Positions 33,800 through 42,389 of a stretch of 64,000 nucleotides of DNA are shown piece after piece. The DNA lies in contig NZ_PDNW01000008.1 of assembly GCF_002849655.1 (NCBI RefSeq), forward strand, positions 124,001 through 188,000, written 5' to 3'. Within the stretch, counting starts at the first letter, position 1, and every line of letters begins with the position of its first letter. The translations under genes were made by a program, and so were the position numbers. The notes beneath the pieces are model-generated. The model ran no database searches. It saw only the letters and a list, made by a program, of their open reading frames with translations, and was not told the DNA's origin. The DNA is from Pollutimonas subterranea (GTDB lineage Bacteria > Pseudomonadota > Gammaproteobacteria > Burkholderiales > Burkholderiaceae_B).

Positions 33800-34771
33800 C
33801 TACTGGAATTTAATTTGCGTCGCGTCCAGAATGGTTTTCCAGCGAGCCGCCTCTTCATTGAACGTCTTGGTGACCTGCTCTGGGGTACCATACTGGGGAA
33901 CGAACCCCTGGGCTGCAAACAGCGGCTTGATGGATTCGCTATTGATGACGGTTTTTAAAGCTGTATTTAGCTTGTCTACGACGGCCTGGGGCGTTCCGGC
34001 GGGCGCGAGGATTGTGTAGATAAGCGGCGCGGCGGCGTCTGCCACCCCTGCTTCCGACATGGTCAGAATATCGGGGTCAAGGCTCGAGCGTTCCGCCTCG
34101 AAGACGCCGAACGCTTTAAGATTGCCATCGCGAATATGGCTCAGCGTGGACGATAGACCAAATATGCCGAAGGGAATATGCCCCGCAAGCACATCCGCCA
34201 AGGCAGGTCCTGAGCCCTTGTAGGGGACGTGTTCGAATTTCGCGCCTGTTCTGAATGCAAGAAGCTCGCCGGCCAAGTGCATGGGGGTGCCAACACCCGC
34301 CGTCCCATAGTGCAAGGGATCGTTCTTGCTTTTATTGCTCTCCATGACTTCCCGGAGATTGTTGTGGGGGCCTTTGCCACCACCCACCAGAACCATAGGG
34401 GAATTCGCAATATCCGCGATCGGCGTGAATGCTGTTGCAGGATCGAAATTGAGGCCCTTGTACATCTGGTCAAATACCGCAAGCGTATTGGCGGAAACGA
34501 TGAGTGTGTAGCCGTCAGGTTTGGATCGGGCCACGTAGTCGTGGCCGATAGTAGCGCCGGCGCCGGGCTTGTTCTCCACGATTACAGACTGGTTCAAGAC
34601 ATCGCGCAGCTCTTTTGCGAGAATGCGGGCTACTCCGTCCGTACCACCCCCGGCCGAATAAGGCACAACCAGCTTGACCGTCTGGCTGGGATATGAGTCT
34701 TTCGCCGCGGCGGAAAATGCCAAGCCAAGGCCTAGCGCTAAAACTGCTACTTGCTTTAAATTGCGGTACAT
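33800..34771 (-). CDS. Bug/TctC-family periplasmic solute receptor
   Basis: A 323-residue Bug receptor. The open frame continues 75 codons upstream into the neighbouring gene, but ATG 34771 with GAGGAGACATCAACG before it gives a proper signal peptide (MYRNLKQVAVLALGLGLAFSAAAKD). The ligand loop is PYSAGGGTDGVAR, with Ala for the usual Pro. A CCACGTC...GACGTGG inverted repeat (34830-34861) lies in the 130-base spacer before it and may set its expression apart from the upstream genes. Inside the CoA-ester operon, it probably binds the acid that the CoA-transferase activates. Confidence 0.92.
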   Translation of the reverse strand: MYRNLKQVAVLALGLGLAFSAAAKDSYPSQTVKLVVPYSAGGGTDGVARILAKELRDVLNQSVIVENKPGAGATIGHDYVARSKPDGYTLIVSANTLAVFDQMYKGLNFDPATAFTPIADIANSPMVLVGGGKGPHNNLREVMESNKSKNDPLHYGTAGVGTPMHLAGELLAFRTGAKFEHVPYKGSGPALADVLAGHIPFGIFGLSSTLSHIRDGNLKAFGVFEAERSSLDPDILTMSEAGVADAAAPLIYTILAPAGTPQAVVDKLNTALKTVINSESIKPLFAAQGFVPQYGTPEQVTKTFNEEAARWKTILDATQIKFQ

Positions 34772-34901
34772 CGTTGATGTCTCCTCGTGAAGTATGGATT
34801 TTCTTGATATGTTGCTTTTAGCGAACCTGCCACGTCGGCCAGGATCTTTATTTGGACGTGGGCCAATAGCTTCCACATCCGAATCGGGGGGGCATTTCCG
34901 A

Positions 34902-35705
34902 CTATTGGCCGGTAAAGCTCGGGGGACGCTTTTCGCCAAACGCTTTCCTGCCTTCAATTCGATCGTCGGTATCACGAAGCAATCCCCAATAAACATCGTT
35001 GAGCCTGACGGCTTCAGACAACGACATATTTGCGCTATCCCGGGCCAGCCTCTTGATCATCTGTACCGCCAACGGTGCATTGGATGCGATTGTTCCGGCA
35101 AGGCGCCGGGCTTCGGACAGCAAGGATCCGGGTTCCCATACGTCGCTTATCAGGCCGTATGCAAGAGCTTGGTCAGCAGTGATTTTCTCCCCGGTAAGCA
35201 GCATGCGCATGGCTAATGCCGAGGGGATTGCCCTAAGCAATAGGGGAACACCGCCAACGGCAGGAATGCTGCCGACCACAGGCTCGGTCAAGCCGAAGCG
35301 GGCCGTGCTGGAGGCTACGCGAAGATCGCATTGAAGAGCGATTTCCAAGCCTCCTCCCAGGCAGTATCCGTTTATAGCTGCGATCATCGGCTTATCGATC
35401 CGCAGGCTTGATAGATCGAAGAGCCGGGCGTAGTTGCCGGATTCATTCGCCTGCTCACGGGAAGTAAAGAAACCGTTTACGAAAGGAGTCTCCGTAGGCA
35501 GCGTACCTTTCAGGTTGGCGCCTGTGCAAAACGCGCGCTCACCTGCGCCTTTCAGAAGTATTACGCGAACCTCTGGATTGTCACGCGCCTCAATCAAGGC
35601 GTAGTTAAATTCGGCCAAATCGGCCGGCGAAAGTGCGTTTAATGCTTCAGGCTGATCTAACGTGATCTCCGCGATCCGTTCCATTACTACCAGGTCGATA
35701 CTCAT
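34902..35705 (-). CDS. enoyl-CoA hydratase/isomerase family protein
   Basis: A 267-residue crotonase-fold protein with oxyanion-hole segments ERAFCTGANLKG and AAINGYCLGGGLEIALQCD. A Glu in RFGLTEPVVGSIPAVGG sits at the usual catalytic position, unlike the Asp of the other crotonase in this operon, so hydration is plausible. The Asp normally following Ala in the first segment is Asn. It is 18 bases after the SDR gene in transcript order. Confidence 0.9.
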   Translation of the reverse strand: MSIDLVVMERIAEITLDQPEALNALSPADLAEFNYALIEARDNPEVRVILLKGAGERAFCTGANLKGTLPTETPFVNGFFTSREQANESGNYARLFDLSSLRIDKPMIAAINGYCLGGGLEIALQCDLRVASSTARFGLTEPVVGSIPAVGGVPLLLRAIPSALAMRMLLTGEKITADQALAYGLISDVWEPGSLLSEARRLAGTIASNAPLAVQMIKRLARDSANMSLSEAVRLNDVYWGLLRDTDDRIEGRKAFGEKRPPSFTGQ

Positions 35706-35723
35706 GAATAATGCTCCCGGCCA

Positions 35724-36473
35724 TTACACGCTGGGGCTGGACAAAGACCGGCCGCCGCATACATAAAGCGTCTGGCCGGTTATGTACGACGCCTTCTCGC
35801 CTGCGAAGAACAGTGCTGCCTGAGCTACATCGTCTGGGCTTCCGACACGCCTCGCCGGAACAGTCTTGGCCAGCCGTTCGCGTGTCTCTTCGGTATAGCT
35901 TTGAAGCAGCGGGGTGTCGATAATTCCGGGTGCGATGGCGTTGACCGTAATGCCGTCTTTCGCCAGTTCTATGGCCAAGCTGCGGGTCAAGCTGACTACG
36001 CCGCCTTTCGATGCGGAATAGTTGGCTTGACCGAATCCACCAAGCCAGGCCCGAGACGAGATGTTGATAATCCGACCCGACCGGGCTTCGAGCATATCGA
36101 GGACTACCTCTTTGCAGCACAAGAACTGAGACTTAAGGTTCACATCCACAACCAGGTCCCAACTCTCTTCCGTCATATTGATCAATCTGCTGTCGCGCGA
36201 GATGCCGGCATTGTTGATAAGCACGTCGACCTTTCCCGCCTGTTCACGGATGGTTTTGAACGCCGCCGCGACTTCCTCCTTCTTTGTCACATCGGCCACG
36301 GCAGCTATGCAGTCGGCACCATCAACATTCAGTTGCTTCAGTGCTTTCTCCATTGCGGAGGCGTCATGATCCAGTATCGCTACGCGATAACCCTCTTCGT
36401 TGAACTGCGCTGCGATTTGCAACCCAATCCCGCTGGCTCCGCCGGTAATGACCGCGACACGTTTGGTTTTCAT
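35724..36473 (-). CDS. short-chain dehydrogenase/reductase (FabG-like)
   Basis: A 249-residue classical SDR: cofactor motif TGGASGIG near residues 10-17, NNAG near 89-92, catalytic Ser in NISSRAWLG and YSASK with Tyr/Lys, and the PG motif IAPGIIDTPL. It resembles 3-oxoacyl-CoA/ACP reductases and 3-hydroxyacyl-CoA dehydrogenases, fitting beta-oxidation-like chemistry with the downstream crotonases and thiolase. GGAAGGAGACTATTCA precedes ATG 36473. It is the first gene of the operon, with a palindrome 35 bases upstream. Confidence 0.92.
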   Translation of the reverse strand: MKTKRVAVITGGASGIGLQIAAQFNEEGYRVAILDHDASAMEKALKQLNVDGADCIAAVADVTKKEEVAAAFKTIREQAGKVDVLINNAGISRDSRLINMTEESWDLVVDVNLKSQFLCCKEVVLDMLEARSGRIINISSRAWLGGFGQANYSASKGGVVSLTRSLAIELAKDGITVNAIAPGIIDTPLLQSYTEETRERLAKTVPARRVGSPDDVAQAALFFAGEKASYITGQTLYVCGGRSLSSPSV

Positions 36474-36507
36474 TGAATAGTCTCCTTCCGGACTCGACAA
36501 GCTCAAG

Positions 36508-36529
36508 CATTAGTTAAAGTTAACGAATG
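36508..36529. promoter_or_regulatory. 22-base palindrome, candidate operator
   Basis: CATTAGTTAAA at 36508-36518 faces GTTAACGAATG at 36519-36529. Nine of eleven positions pair, with mismatches only at the centre and at the fifth base. It sits 35 bases upstream of the SDR start, in the divergent spacer shared with the LysR gene. The GTTAAC core recurs in the element at 36629. Confidence 0.5.
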
Positions 36530-36628
36530 CACACATCAATTAAACGCAGGCATTACTCGGGATGCCTGCATTCATAGGGATGTTAAGATTCAAGCGTATA
36601 CCGGTCAAACGACTTTTACGCTACAGTT

Positions 36629-36645
36629 GTTAACTTATAGTTGAC
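36629..36645. promoter_or_regulatory. inverted repeat next to LysR start
   Basis: GTTAACT-tat-AGTTGAC pairs at six of seven positions. It ends 16 bases before the chosen LysR start codon, a usual place for an autoregulatory LysR site, and shares its core with the larger palindrome at 36508. Confidence 0.4.
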
Positions 36646-36661
36646 GATGCAGAGGCGAAAA

Positions 36662-37546
36662 ATGACTGGCAGGCTACCACCGTTGAACGCGTTGCGTATG
36701 TTCGAGACCACGGCCCGATTGCTTAGCATGCACAAGGCCTCTGTCGCATTGCACGTGACTCCCGCCGCTGTCAGCAAGCAAATCCAGGTGTTGGAAGCGT
36801 CCCTGGACGTCAAGCTATTCACGCGCAGCAAGCGAAACCTGCAATTGACCCCAGCTGGCGAAAAATACTATGCCCACATCAGTACGGCCCTGAATTCCAT
36901 ACGTCATGCCACTCGCGAAATATCGAATGTCTCAGGAATGGCACCATTGAAAATCAGGGCATACACGACGTTCTCGATGTACTGGCTGATTCCGCGGCTG
37001 TCATCGTTTCATGGGCTCTACCCAGAGATCAACATCGAACTCACCACGTCCATCAAGTGGATTGACTTTGAAGCGGAAGATGTCGATGCAGCCATTCGGC
37101 TCGGCGATGGAAACTGGCCGGGGTTCGTGGCTTTGCCCCTGGTTCCCAATATTTTGACTGCAGTGTGCAGCCCCGAGCTCGCAAAATCACTTCATAAGCT
37201 CCAGGACTTGAAGCAAGTGACGCTGCTTCACACATTGGCGCGCCCCGATGACTGGCGGCACTGGCTTTCATCACAAGGTTACGACACCATGGACGGCTTC
37301 AACTACCGCAATTACGAAAGTTCGGTGTTGGTGTACCAGGCTGCGACCAAAGGCCAAGGCGTCGGCATAGCCCAGCAGGCTTTAGTGCAGCCTTTGGTTG
37401 AAAATGGAGATCTGGTTTACCCATTCCCATACGAACTCGACATGAAGTCCTACACCTATTATTTGGTTATGCCAGGAAACCGGCCAATGCGAGAGGAACT
37501 GAATGTCTTTCGCGACTGGCTTATCAATAGTGCGGAGGTGTGCTGA
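36662..37546 (+). CDS. LysR-family regulator (GcvA-like)
   Basis: A 294-residue LysR regulator of the GcvA subgroup: PPLNALRMFETTARLLSMHKASVALHVTPAAVSKQIQVLEASLDVKLF at the N-terminus, and the subgroup motif IDFEAEDVDAAIRLGDGNWPG in the effector domain. TTG 36641 and ATG 36647 are in frame upstream, but ATG 36662 follows AGAGGCGAAAA and was preferred. It diverges from the SDR-led CoA-ester operon and is its likely activator. Confidence 0.91.
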   Translation: MTGRLPPLNALRMFETTARLLSMHKASVALHVTPAAVSKQIQVLEASLDVKLFTRSKRNLQLTPAGEKYYAHISTALNSIRHATREISNVSGMAPLKIRAYTTFSMYWLIPRLSSFHGLYPEINIELTTSIKWIDFEAEDVDAAIRLGDGNWPGFVALPLVPNILTAVCSPELAKSLHKLQDLKQVTLLHTLARPDDWRHWLSSQGYDTMDGFNYRNYESSVLVYQAATKGQGVGIAQQALVQPLVENGDLVYPFPYELDMKSYTYYLVMPGNRPMREELNVFRDWLINSAEVC

Positions 37547-37647
37547 TTGTCAGGCGCTGCGACTTGTTTGATCCGGACCCGGCTTGCTGCTGCTCGCAGC
37601 GGGAGACGATAGTCCGGATCTCCGCAGTTGCGCGCTGTATGGCCTGA

Positions 37648-38628
37648 TCAGTCGATCTTGATATTGGCGGTTGTGACCACTTTCTTCCAGCGGTCGTTCT
37701 CTTGCACAACAAATGCTTCGAAGTCTTTCTGGGAACTTGCTACTACCTCGAATCCTTGGGCGATCAACTTCTTCTCGATTTCAGGATCACGAAGCGATCG
37801 GAAGACCGCTTGTTGCAATGTTCCGGCGATTTGTGGGTCGACTTTCCGTGGCACGGCAACGCCCTGCCAAGAATAGACTTCCAGCCCGCCAATCCCGGCT
37901 TGCGCCATTGTTGGCACGTCAGGCAGCAATGAACTAGGGGCCTTGCTGGTTATGGCCAGCGCCTGCAGTTTGCCGGATTTGATGTGAGGACTAACCGCGC
38001 TAAGATTCAGAAAGCCAACGTCGGCATGGCCCGCCAGCAGGTCTGACACCGCTTGACCCGAACCCTTGTATGGCACATGGAGCCCTTCAGTTTTCGTCTC
38101 TTGCCAGAACAATTCAGTATTTAGATGTTCCGACGAACCGAGGCCGCCACTTGCAAAACTTACCGCGCCGGGACTCTGCTTCAACATCGCGATGAGCTCT
38201 TTGACGTTGCTCACTGGAAAGCCTGCGCGGGTAACCAGCACATTCGGCGTGCGCACGGCTTCCGTCAAGAGCGTGAAATCCGTTTGCGGGTTGTAGCTTA
38301 GCTTGGGCTGGATGGCCGGATTGATGGCAAATACCCCGATCGAAGCAATCAACATGGTGTTGCCGTCCGGCGCAGAACGAGCCACTGATGATGCCCCAAT
38401 CGCCCCCGTAGCGCCGGGACGGTTGTCGATGACGACATTGCGCTTAAGTTCAGCAGCCATGTGCTGGGTGATGTGACGGGCAACCAAGTCAGAAGAACCC
38501 CCGGGTCCGAAAGGCACAACCACCATGAGTGGCTGAGAATCGGCGGCGGCCTGAGGAGCGGTTGCGGCAAAGGCAATCGTAACTGCCAGACCGAGCTGCT
38601 TGAGTATGGACCGGTTTGTTTTGTTCAT
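37648..38628 (-). CDS. Bug/TctC-family periplasmic solute receptor
   Basis: A 326-residue Bug receptor with a signal peptide ending near APQAAAD and canonical loop PFGPGGSSDLVAR. The ATG at 38628 follows CTGGAGACATTG. It is the last of three genes on the minus strand after the DapA-like and UxaA-like genes (48-base gap), so its ligand is probably a sugar acid or related hydroxy acid. It converges on the LysR gene at 36662. Confidence 0.93.
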   Translation of the reverse strand: MNKTNRSILKQLGLAVTIAFAATAPQAAADSQPLMVVVPFGPGGSSDLVARHITQHMAAELKRNVVIDNRPGATGAIGASSVARSAPDGNTMLIASIGVFAINPAIQPKLSYNPQTDFTLLTEAVRTPNVLVTRAGFPVSNVKELIAMLKQSPGAVSFASGGLGSSEHLNTELFWQETKTEGLHVPYKGSGQAVSDLLAGHADVGFLNLSAVSPHIKSGKLQALAITSKAPSSLLPDVPTMAQAGIGGLEVYSWQGVAVPRKVDPQIAGTLQQAVFRSLRDPEIEKKLIAQGFEVVASSQKDFEAFVVQENDRWKKVVTTANIKID

Positions 38629-38676
38629 CAATGTCTCCAGTGTTGATAAATCTATAGTTAAAAAAGTTTCCAGCGT

Positions 38677-40269
38677 TTACCCCATGATTCCGATCTGCCA
38701 TGGAACGAACTCATTGTCCCCAAGCCCAAGCTGCTCGCTCTTGCTACGTTTACCAGACGCCGTGGCCAGTAATTCCTGGAAAATGCGTTGACCCATTTCT
38801 TCCAGGGACACGGTGCCATCAAGAATCTCGCCGCAATTGATATCCATGTCTTCGGTAAGCCGTGTATACATAGCAGTATTGGTAGCCAGCTTGATCGAGG
38901 GAACAGGTTTGGCACCAAACATGGAACCGCGGCCGGTGGTGAAGGCAATGATGTTCGCGCCTCCTGCAATTTGGCCTGTCGCCGAGCAGGGATCGTAGCC
39001 AGGGGTATCCATAAAGACCAGCCCGCTAGTAGTAACGGGTTCGGCGTACTTATAGACCGCCATTAGCGACGTGGTGCCACCCTTCATCGAAGAACCAAGG
39101 GATTTTTCGAAAATGTTGGCAAGCCCGCCTTTGCTGTTTCCAGGACTGACTGCCCCATTGATTTGCACATCGCGCCCTCTGGCGTAGTCTTCTTTCCACC
39201 AGCGAATGCGCTCCACCAGCTTTTCCCCCACCTCCCGACTGATGGCCCGGCAAGTCAAGGTCTGCTCAACGCCGTAGATTTCAGGCGTTTCGGACAAAAT
39301 AGCGGTACCACCATGGCGAACAAGAATGTCCATGGCAGCGCCTAATGCAGGATTGGCGGTGATTGAAGAGAACCCATCCGATCCACCACACTGGAGGCCA
39401 ACTTTAAGATGGCTCGCTGGAACGGGTTGCCGCACGATATTGTTCGCTTCAGGCAACATCTGCTCGATTTCTGCGATACAGGCTTCGATAGTTTTTCTCG
39501 TACCGCCAGTCTCTTGCATGACGAACGTTTTCAGATTTGAACCGACCGAAAGTGCTTCCTGTTCCAGCAATCCTGCAATCTGATTGCGCTCGCAGCCCAA
39601 GCCGACGATCAAGACCGACGCAAGGTTGGAATGTCGGGCATAGCCCGCCAAGGTCCGACGCAAGAGATCCATTGGCTCTCCGGTCATCTCCATGCCGCAG
39701 CCGATGGCATGACTGAACGCCACAACGCCGTCGACGTTAGGAAAGCCGGCAAGCCTTTCGGGAGTGAACCACTCGGCGGCTTTGCGGATCACCGTCGCTG
39801 AACAATTCACCGTAGAAAGCAAGCCGATGTAGTTACGAGTGCCGACACTGCCATCCGGACGGACGATTCCGTCGAAAGTTTCTTGCTTGTCGCGAGCCAC
39901 GAAGTCGGTAGGCTTGTAATCCCGAGCATGCGCATAATCGCGGTCGAACTCATGGAACTCCACATTGTGAGTGTGTACCATCGTGCCCCGTGCGATATCA
40001 TTGCCTGCGAAGCCGATAATCACGTTGTACTTGCGAATCGGCTCACCAGCCTTGATATCGCTTGAAGCAATCTTGTAACCCGCAGGCACTTGGCTGCGCG
40101 ATCTGTAAAGGCCTTCTTCCAGCGCCTCACCCAGGCCGACGTCGGTCCGGGCAATGACCACGTTGTCGCCAGCATGCAAGCGGATGATAGAGCCAATCAT
40201 CCTTTTCCCCGACGTTTGCAGCACTCCCGGTGCTTGAACAGCAGCGATTGTCGCGTCGCTAATCATCAT
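38677..40269 (-). CDS. UxaA/GarD-family sugar-acid dehydratase
   Basis: A 530-residue protein combining an N-terminal SAF domain (about residues 25-100, GSIIRLHAGDNVVIARTDVG) with the large UxaA domain. Blocks such as RPDGSVGTRNY, VAFSHAIGCGM, LQCGGSDGFSSITANPALG and the terminal GDNEFVPWQIG are characteristic. Altronate and galactarate dehydratases of this family remove water from hexonates or hexarates using Fe(II). ATG 40269 overlaps the stop of the DapA-like gene (ATGATGA). An upstream frame extension lies inside that gene and was discarded. The exact sugar acid is open. Confidence 0.92.
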   Translation of the reverse strand: MMISDATIAAVQAPGVLQTSGKRMIGSIIRLHAGDNVVIARTDVGLGEALEEGLYRSRSQVPAGYKIASSDIKAGEPIRKYNVIIGFAGNDIARGTMVHTHNVEFHEFDRDYAHARDYKPTDFVARDKQETFDGIVRPDGSVGTRNYIGLLSTVNCSATVIRKAAEWFTPERLAGFPNVDGVVAFSHAIGCGMEMTGEPMDLLRRTLAGYARHSNLASVLIVGLGCERNQIAGLLEQEALSVGSNLKTFVMQETGGTRKTIEACIAEIEQMLPEANNIVRQPVPASHLKVGLQCGGSDGFSSITANPALGAAMDILVRHGGTAILSETPEIYGVEQTLTCRAISREVGEKLVERIRWWKEDYARGRDVQINGAVSPGNSKGGLANIFEKSLGSSMKGGTTSLMAVYKYAEPVTTSGLVFMDTPGYDPCSATGQIAGGANIIAFTTGRGSMFGAKPVPSIKLATNTAMYTRLTEDMDINCGEILDGTVSLEEMGQRIFQELLATASGKRSKSEQLGLGDNEFVPWQIGIMG

Positions 40270-41174
40270 GCCTCTTTCCTCGCGATTGCCTGCTCCACTC
40301 GCTGGACCAGCAGATCGATATCTTTCAGATCCTCTGGCGTCAGCGAGGGTCCCGGAGCACGCATGGCTGCGGATTGGATAGCTCCACGACGCTTGAGCAC
40401 CTCTTTGCGCACAGCAACGCCCCATTGCGACTGATTCTCATAGGTCAGCAGTGGCAGATACAAATCGAAGAGGTCATGGGCCTCTTGTACCTTGCCTTCG
40501 CTATAGAGCTTATGCACGCCGGACAGCATCTCCGGGTAAGAGAAACCCGCCATCGGACCCTCGATACCGCGGCTCAGCTCCTGTGGCAAATACACGCCAT
40601 TGTTTCCCGTGAGAATGGGGACGTGACGGGACAACACCGCGCGTAATTTGGTAATCTTTGCCGCACTTGGAATGTCCTCTTCCTTGATTGCCTGAATCTG
40701 AGGGTGGCGGTCGATCAGGCGGGCTATGGTGGGAACCGACATCCATACCCCCGTGGAGAATGGAAAGTCCTGTAGCACCGTCGGCACGTCGCCAATACCT
40801 TTGAAGACAGCAGCGTAGTAGCTGAGGACGTCTTCTTCCGTCTTCAGCCCGGGTGGCGGCGCCACCATGACGCCGAACGCACCGACCCGCATGACTTCCT
40901 TCGTCAACGTAGCTAGCTGCGCCACGCTCGAGTTGCTTACGCCGACGATGACAGGCTTGCCATTCGCATGTGCGACATAGCGACGCACGACAGCGATAGA
41001 TTCTTCCGTGGACAGCTTCGCTGCTTCACCGGCTACGCCGAGAACAGTCAAGCCGGCCGCGCCATGCTTGAAATAGAAGTCGCACAAGGTGTCGATGCTG
41101 TCGAGGTCAAGCGCTCCATCGTCCGTGAAAGGGGTTTGTGCAACGATAAAGAGACCGCTGATTTGCTTTGCCAT
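40266..41174 (-). CDS. DapA/KDG-aldolase-family Schiff-base enzyme, atypical
   Basis: A 302-residue protein of the dihydrodipicolinate-synthase/N-acetylneuraminate-lyase family. The Schiff-base Lys164 (QAIKEED) and the oxoacid-binding GVAGE turn (residues 46-50) are present. The catalytic Tyr of the usual YNxPxRTG segment is missing: the sequence there is QDFPFSTG (135-142). A TTG start lies four codons earlier, but ATG 41174 follows GGAGCGCAGT. It opens the operon with the UxaA-like dehydratase, so an aldolase or dehydratase step on a deoxy-oxo-sugar acid is likely. LacI-type operators lie immediately upstream. Confidence 0.88.
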   Translation of the reverse strand: MAKQISGLFIVAQTPFTDDGALDLDSIDTLCDFYFKHGAAGLTVLGVAGEAAKLSTEESIAVVRRYVAHANGKPVIVGVSNSSVAQLATLTKEVMRVGAFGVMVAPPPGLKTEEDVLSYYAAVFKGIGDVPTVLQDFPFSTGVWMSVPTIARLIDRHPQIQAIKEEDIPSAAKITKLRAVLSRHVPILTGNNGVYLPQELSRGIEGPMAGFSYPEMLSGVHKLYSEGKVQEAHDLFDLYLPLLTYENQSQWGVAVRKEVLKRRGAIQSAAMRAPGPSLTPEDLKDIDLLVQRVEQAIARKEA

Positions 41175-41190
41175 ACTGCGCTCCAAAAAA

Positions 41191-41214
41191 GTTAGCGCTA
41201 AAGTTAGCGCTAAC
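41191..41214. promoter_or_regulatory. tandem LacI-type operators
   Basis: GTTAGCGCTAAA at 41191-41202 is followed directly by the perfect palindrome GTTAGCGCTAAC at 41203-41214. The central CG within an AT-flanked palindrome is typical of LacI-family operators. The pair starts 17 bases upstream of the DapA-like start codon and faces the divergent LacI gene. Confidence 0.72.
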
Positions 41215-41290
41215 TTTTTTTGATTGACACTAGGGGAAATACCAACAAGGGACGGTCAAACTTCCATGGGAGCGTGCTATCTTACTGAGC

Positions 41291-42358
41291 ATGAATCGCA
41301 CTTACCAAAAACCTTCGCTGAATGAGCCAAGCCGACCCAAGCGGTTTCGACGGGGCTCCGGTAGGGCTACTCTTGCTGATGTCGCAAAAGTGGCGGGCGT
41401 ATCAGCACAGACCGTGTCGCGGGTACTCAACAATCCAAGTGCTGTGCCGACTGCCACGCTGGAACATGTGCGTGACGCTATTGCGCAAGTTCGATATGTG
41501 CCTAACCGGCTAGCCGGTGGCCTTGCTTCCGGACGCAGTAAGCTTGTTGCAGCGCTTGTACCCGCTATCGCATCACCAGTTTTTCTGGAAACCCTGGAGG
41601 CTTTGACACAGGCTCTAGCAACACAAGGCTATCAGTTGATGCTGGGCGAGAGCGGCTATGACGACGCTGATGAGGTCCAGCTTTTTGAAAACCTCATCAG
41701 TCGGGGACCCGACGGTATCGTATTGACGCGGGTGGTTCAATCAGAACTAGCGAGGCAACGGCTAGCCTCTTCCGGAATACCGGTTGTCGAGACGTGGGAC
41801 CTGACGGATAACCCTGTAGACATGCTAATCGGCTTCTCACATGAGCAAGTCGGAGCCTGCGTGGCGGATATCATGATCAAGCGGGGCGTTAAGTATCCCG
41901 CAATGATCTCCGGAAACGACCCTCGGGCACGCCGCAGACGCATAGGTTATGCAAAACGTCTAGTCGAAAAGGGCTGCCTACGGACAGAAGAAGACTTGCA
42001 AGTCGCCGAAGTTCCAGCGCCCGCTCCTATGGGTTACGGGCGCCGAGCCTTTCGAGAATTGCTCGCGCGGCAGGTGCCTATTGACGGCCTATTCTGTAGC
42101 ACGGACATGTTGGCCCTTGGTGCACTGATCGAAGCGCAGCACAGGAAGATTATCGTGCCCGATCAACTGGCTGTGGTCGGGTTTGGAGACTTGGTTATCG
42201 CGGCAGACACCAGTCCCGCACTTACAACTGTACGTATCAATGGTCAAAAGCTGGGAACGCTCGCCGCCGAGCTTATCATGCGCAGAGCATCAGGTAACCT
42301 CGTGCCAGATAAAATCCACGATATCGGTTTCGAGGTCGTGATGCGTGAGAGCGCCTGA
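41291..42358 (+). CDS. LacI-family transcriptional regulator
   Basis: A 355-residue LacI/GalR regulator with a 24-residue basic N-terminal extension. The helix-turn-helix (ATLADVAKVAGVSAQTVSRVLNNPSAV) and hinge helix (YVPNRLAGGLASGRS) precede a periplasmic-binding-protein-like effector domain (VAALVPAIASPVF onwards). It resembles GntR/IdnR-type regulators of gluconate and related sugar acids. It diverges from the DapA-UxaA-Bug operon across about 115 bases containing the tandem operators, so autogenous and operon repression lifted by a sugar acid is the simple model. Confidence 0.92.
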   Translation: MNRTYQKPSLNEPSRPKRFRRGSGRATLADVAKVAGVSAQTVSRVLNNPSAVPTATLEHVRDAIAQVRYVPNRLAGGLASGRSKLVAALVPAIASPVFLETLEALTQALATQGYQLMLGESGYDDADEVQLFENLISRGPDGIVLTRVVQSELARQRLASSGIPVVETWDLTDNPVDMLIGFSHEQVGACVADIMIKRGVKYPAMISGNDPRARRRRIGYAKRLVEKGCLRTEEDLQVAEVPAPAPMGYGRRAFRELLARQVPIDGLFCSTDMLALGALIEAQHRKIIVPDQLAVVGFGDLVIAADTSPALTTVRINGQKLGTLAAELIMRRASGNLVPDKIHDIGFEVVMRESA

Positions 42359-42389
42359 GCGCGGTGTAAGGCACCGCAAGCTTAAAAAA

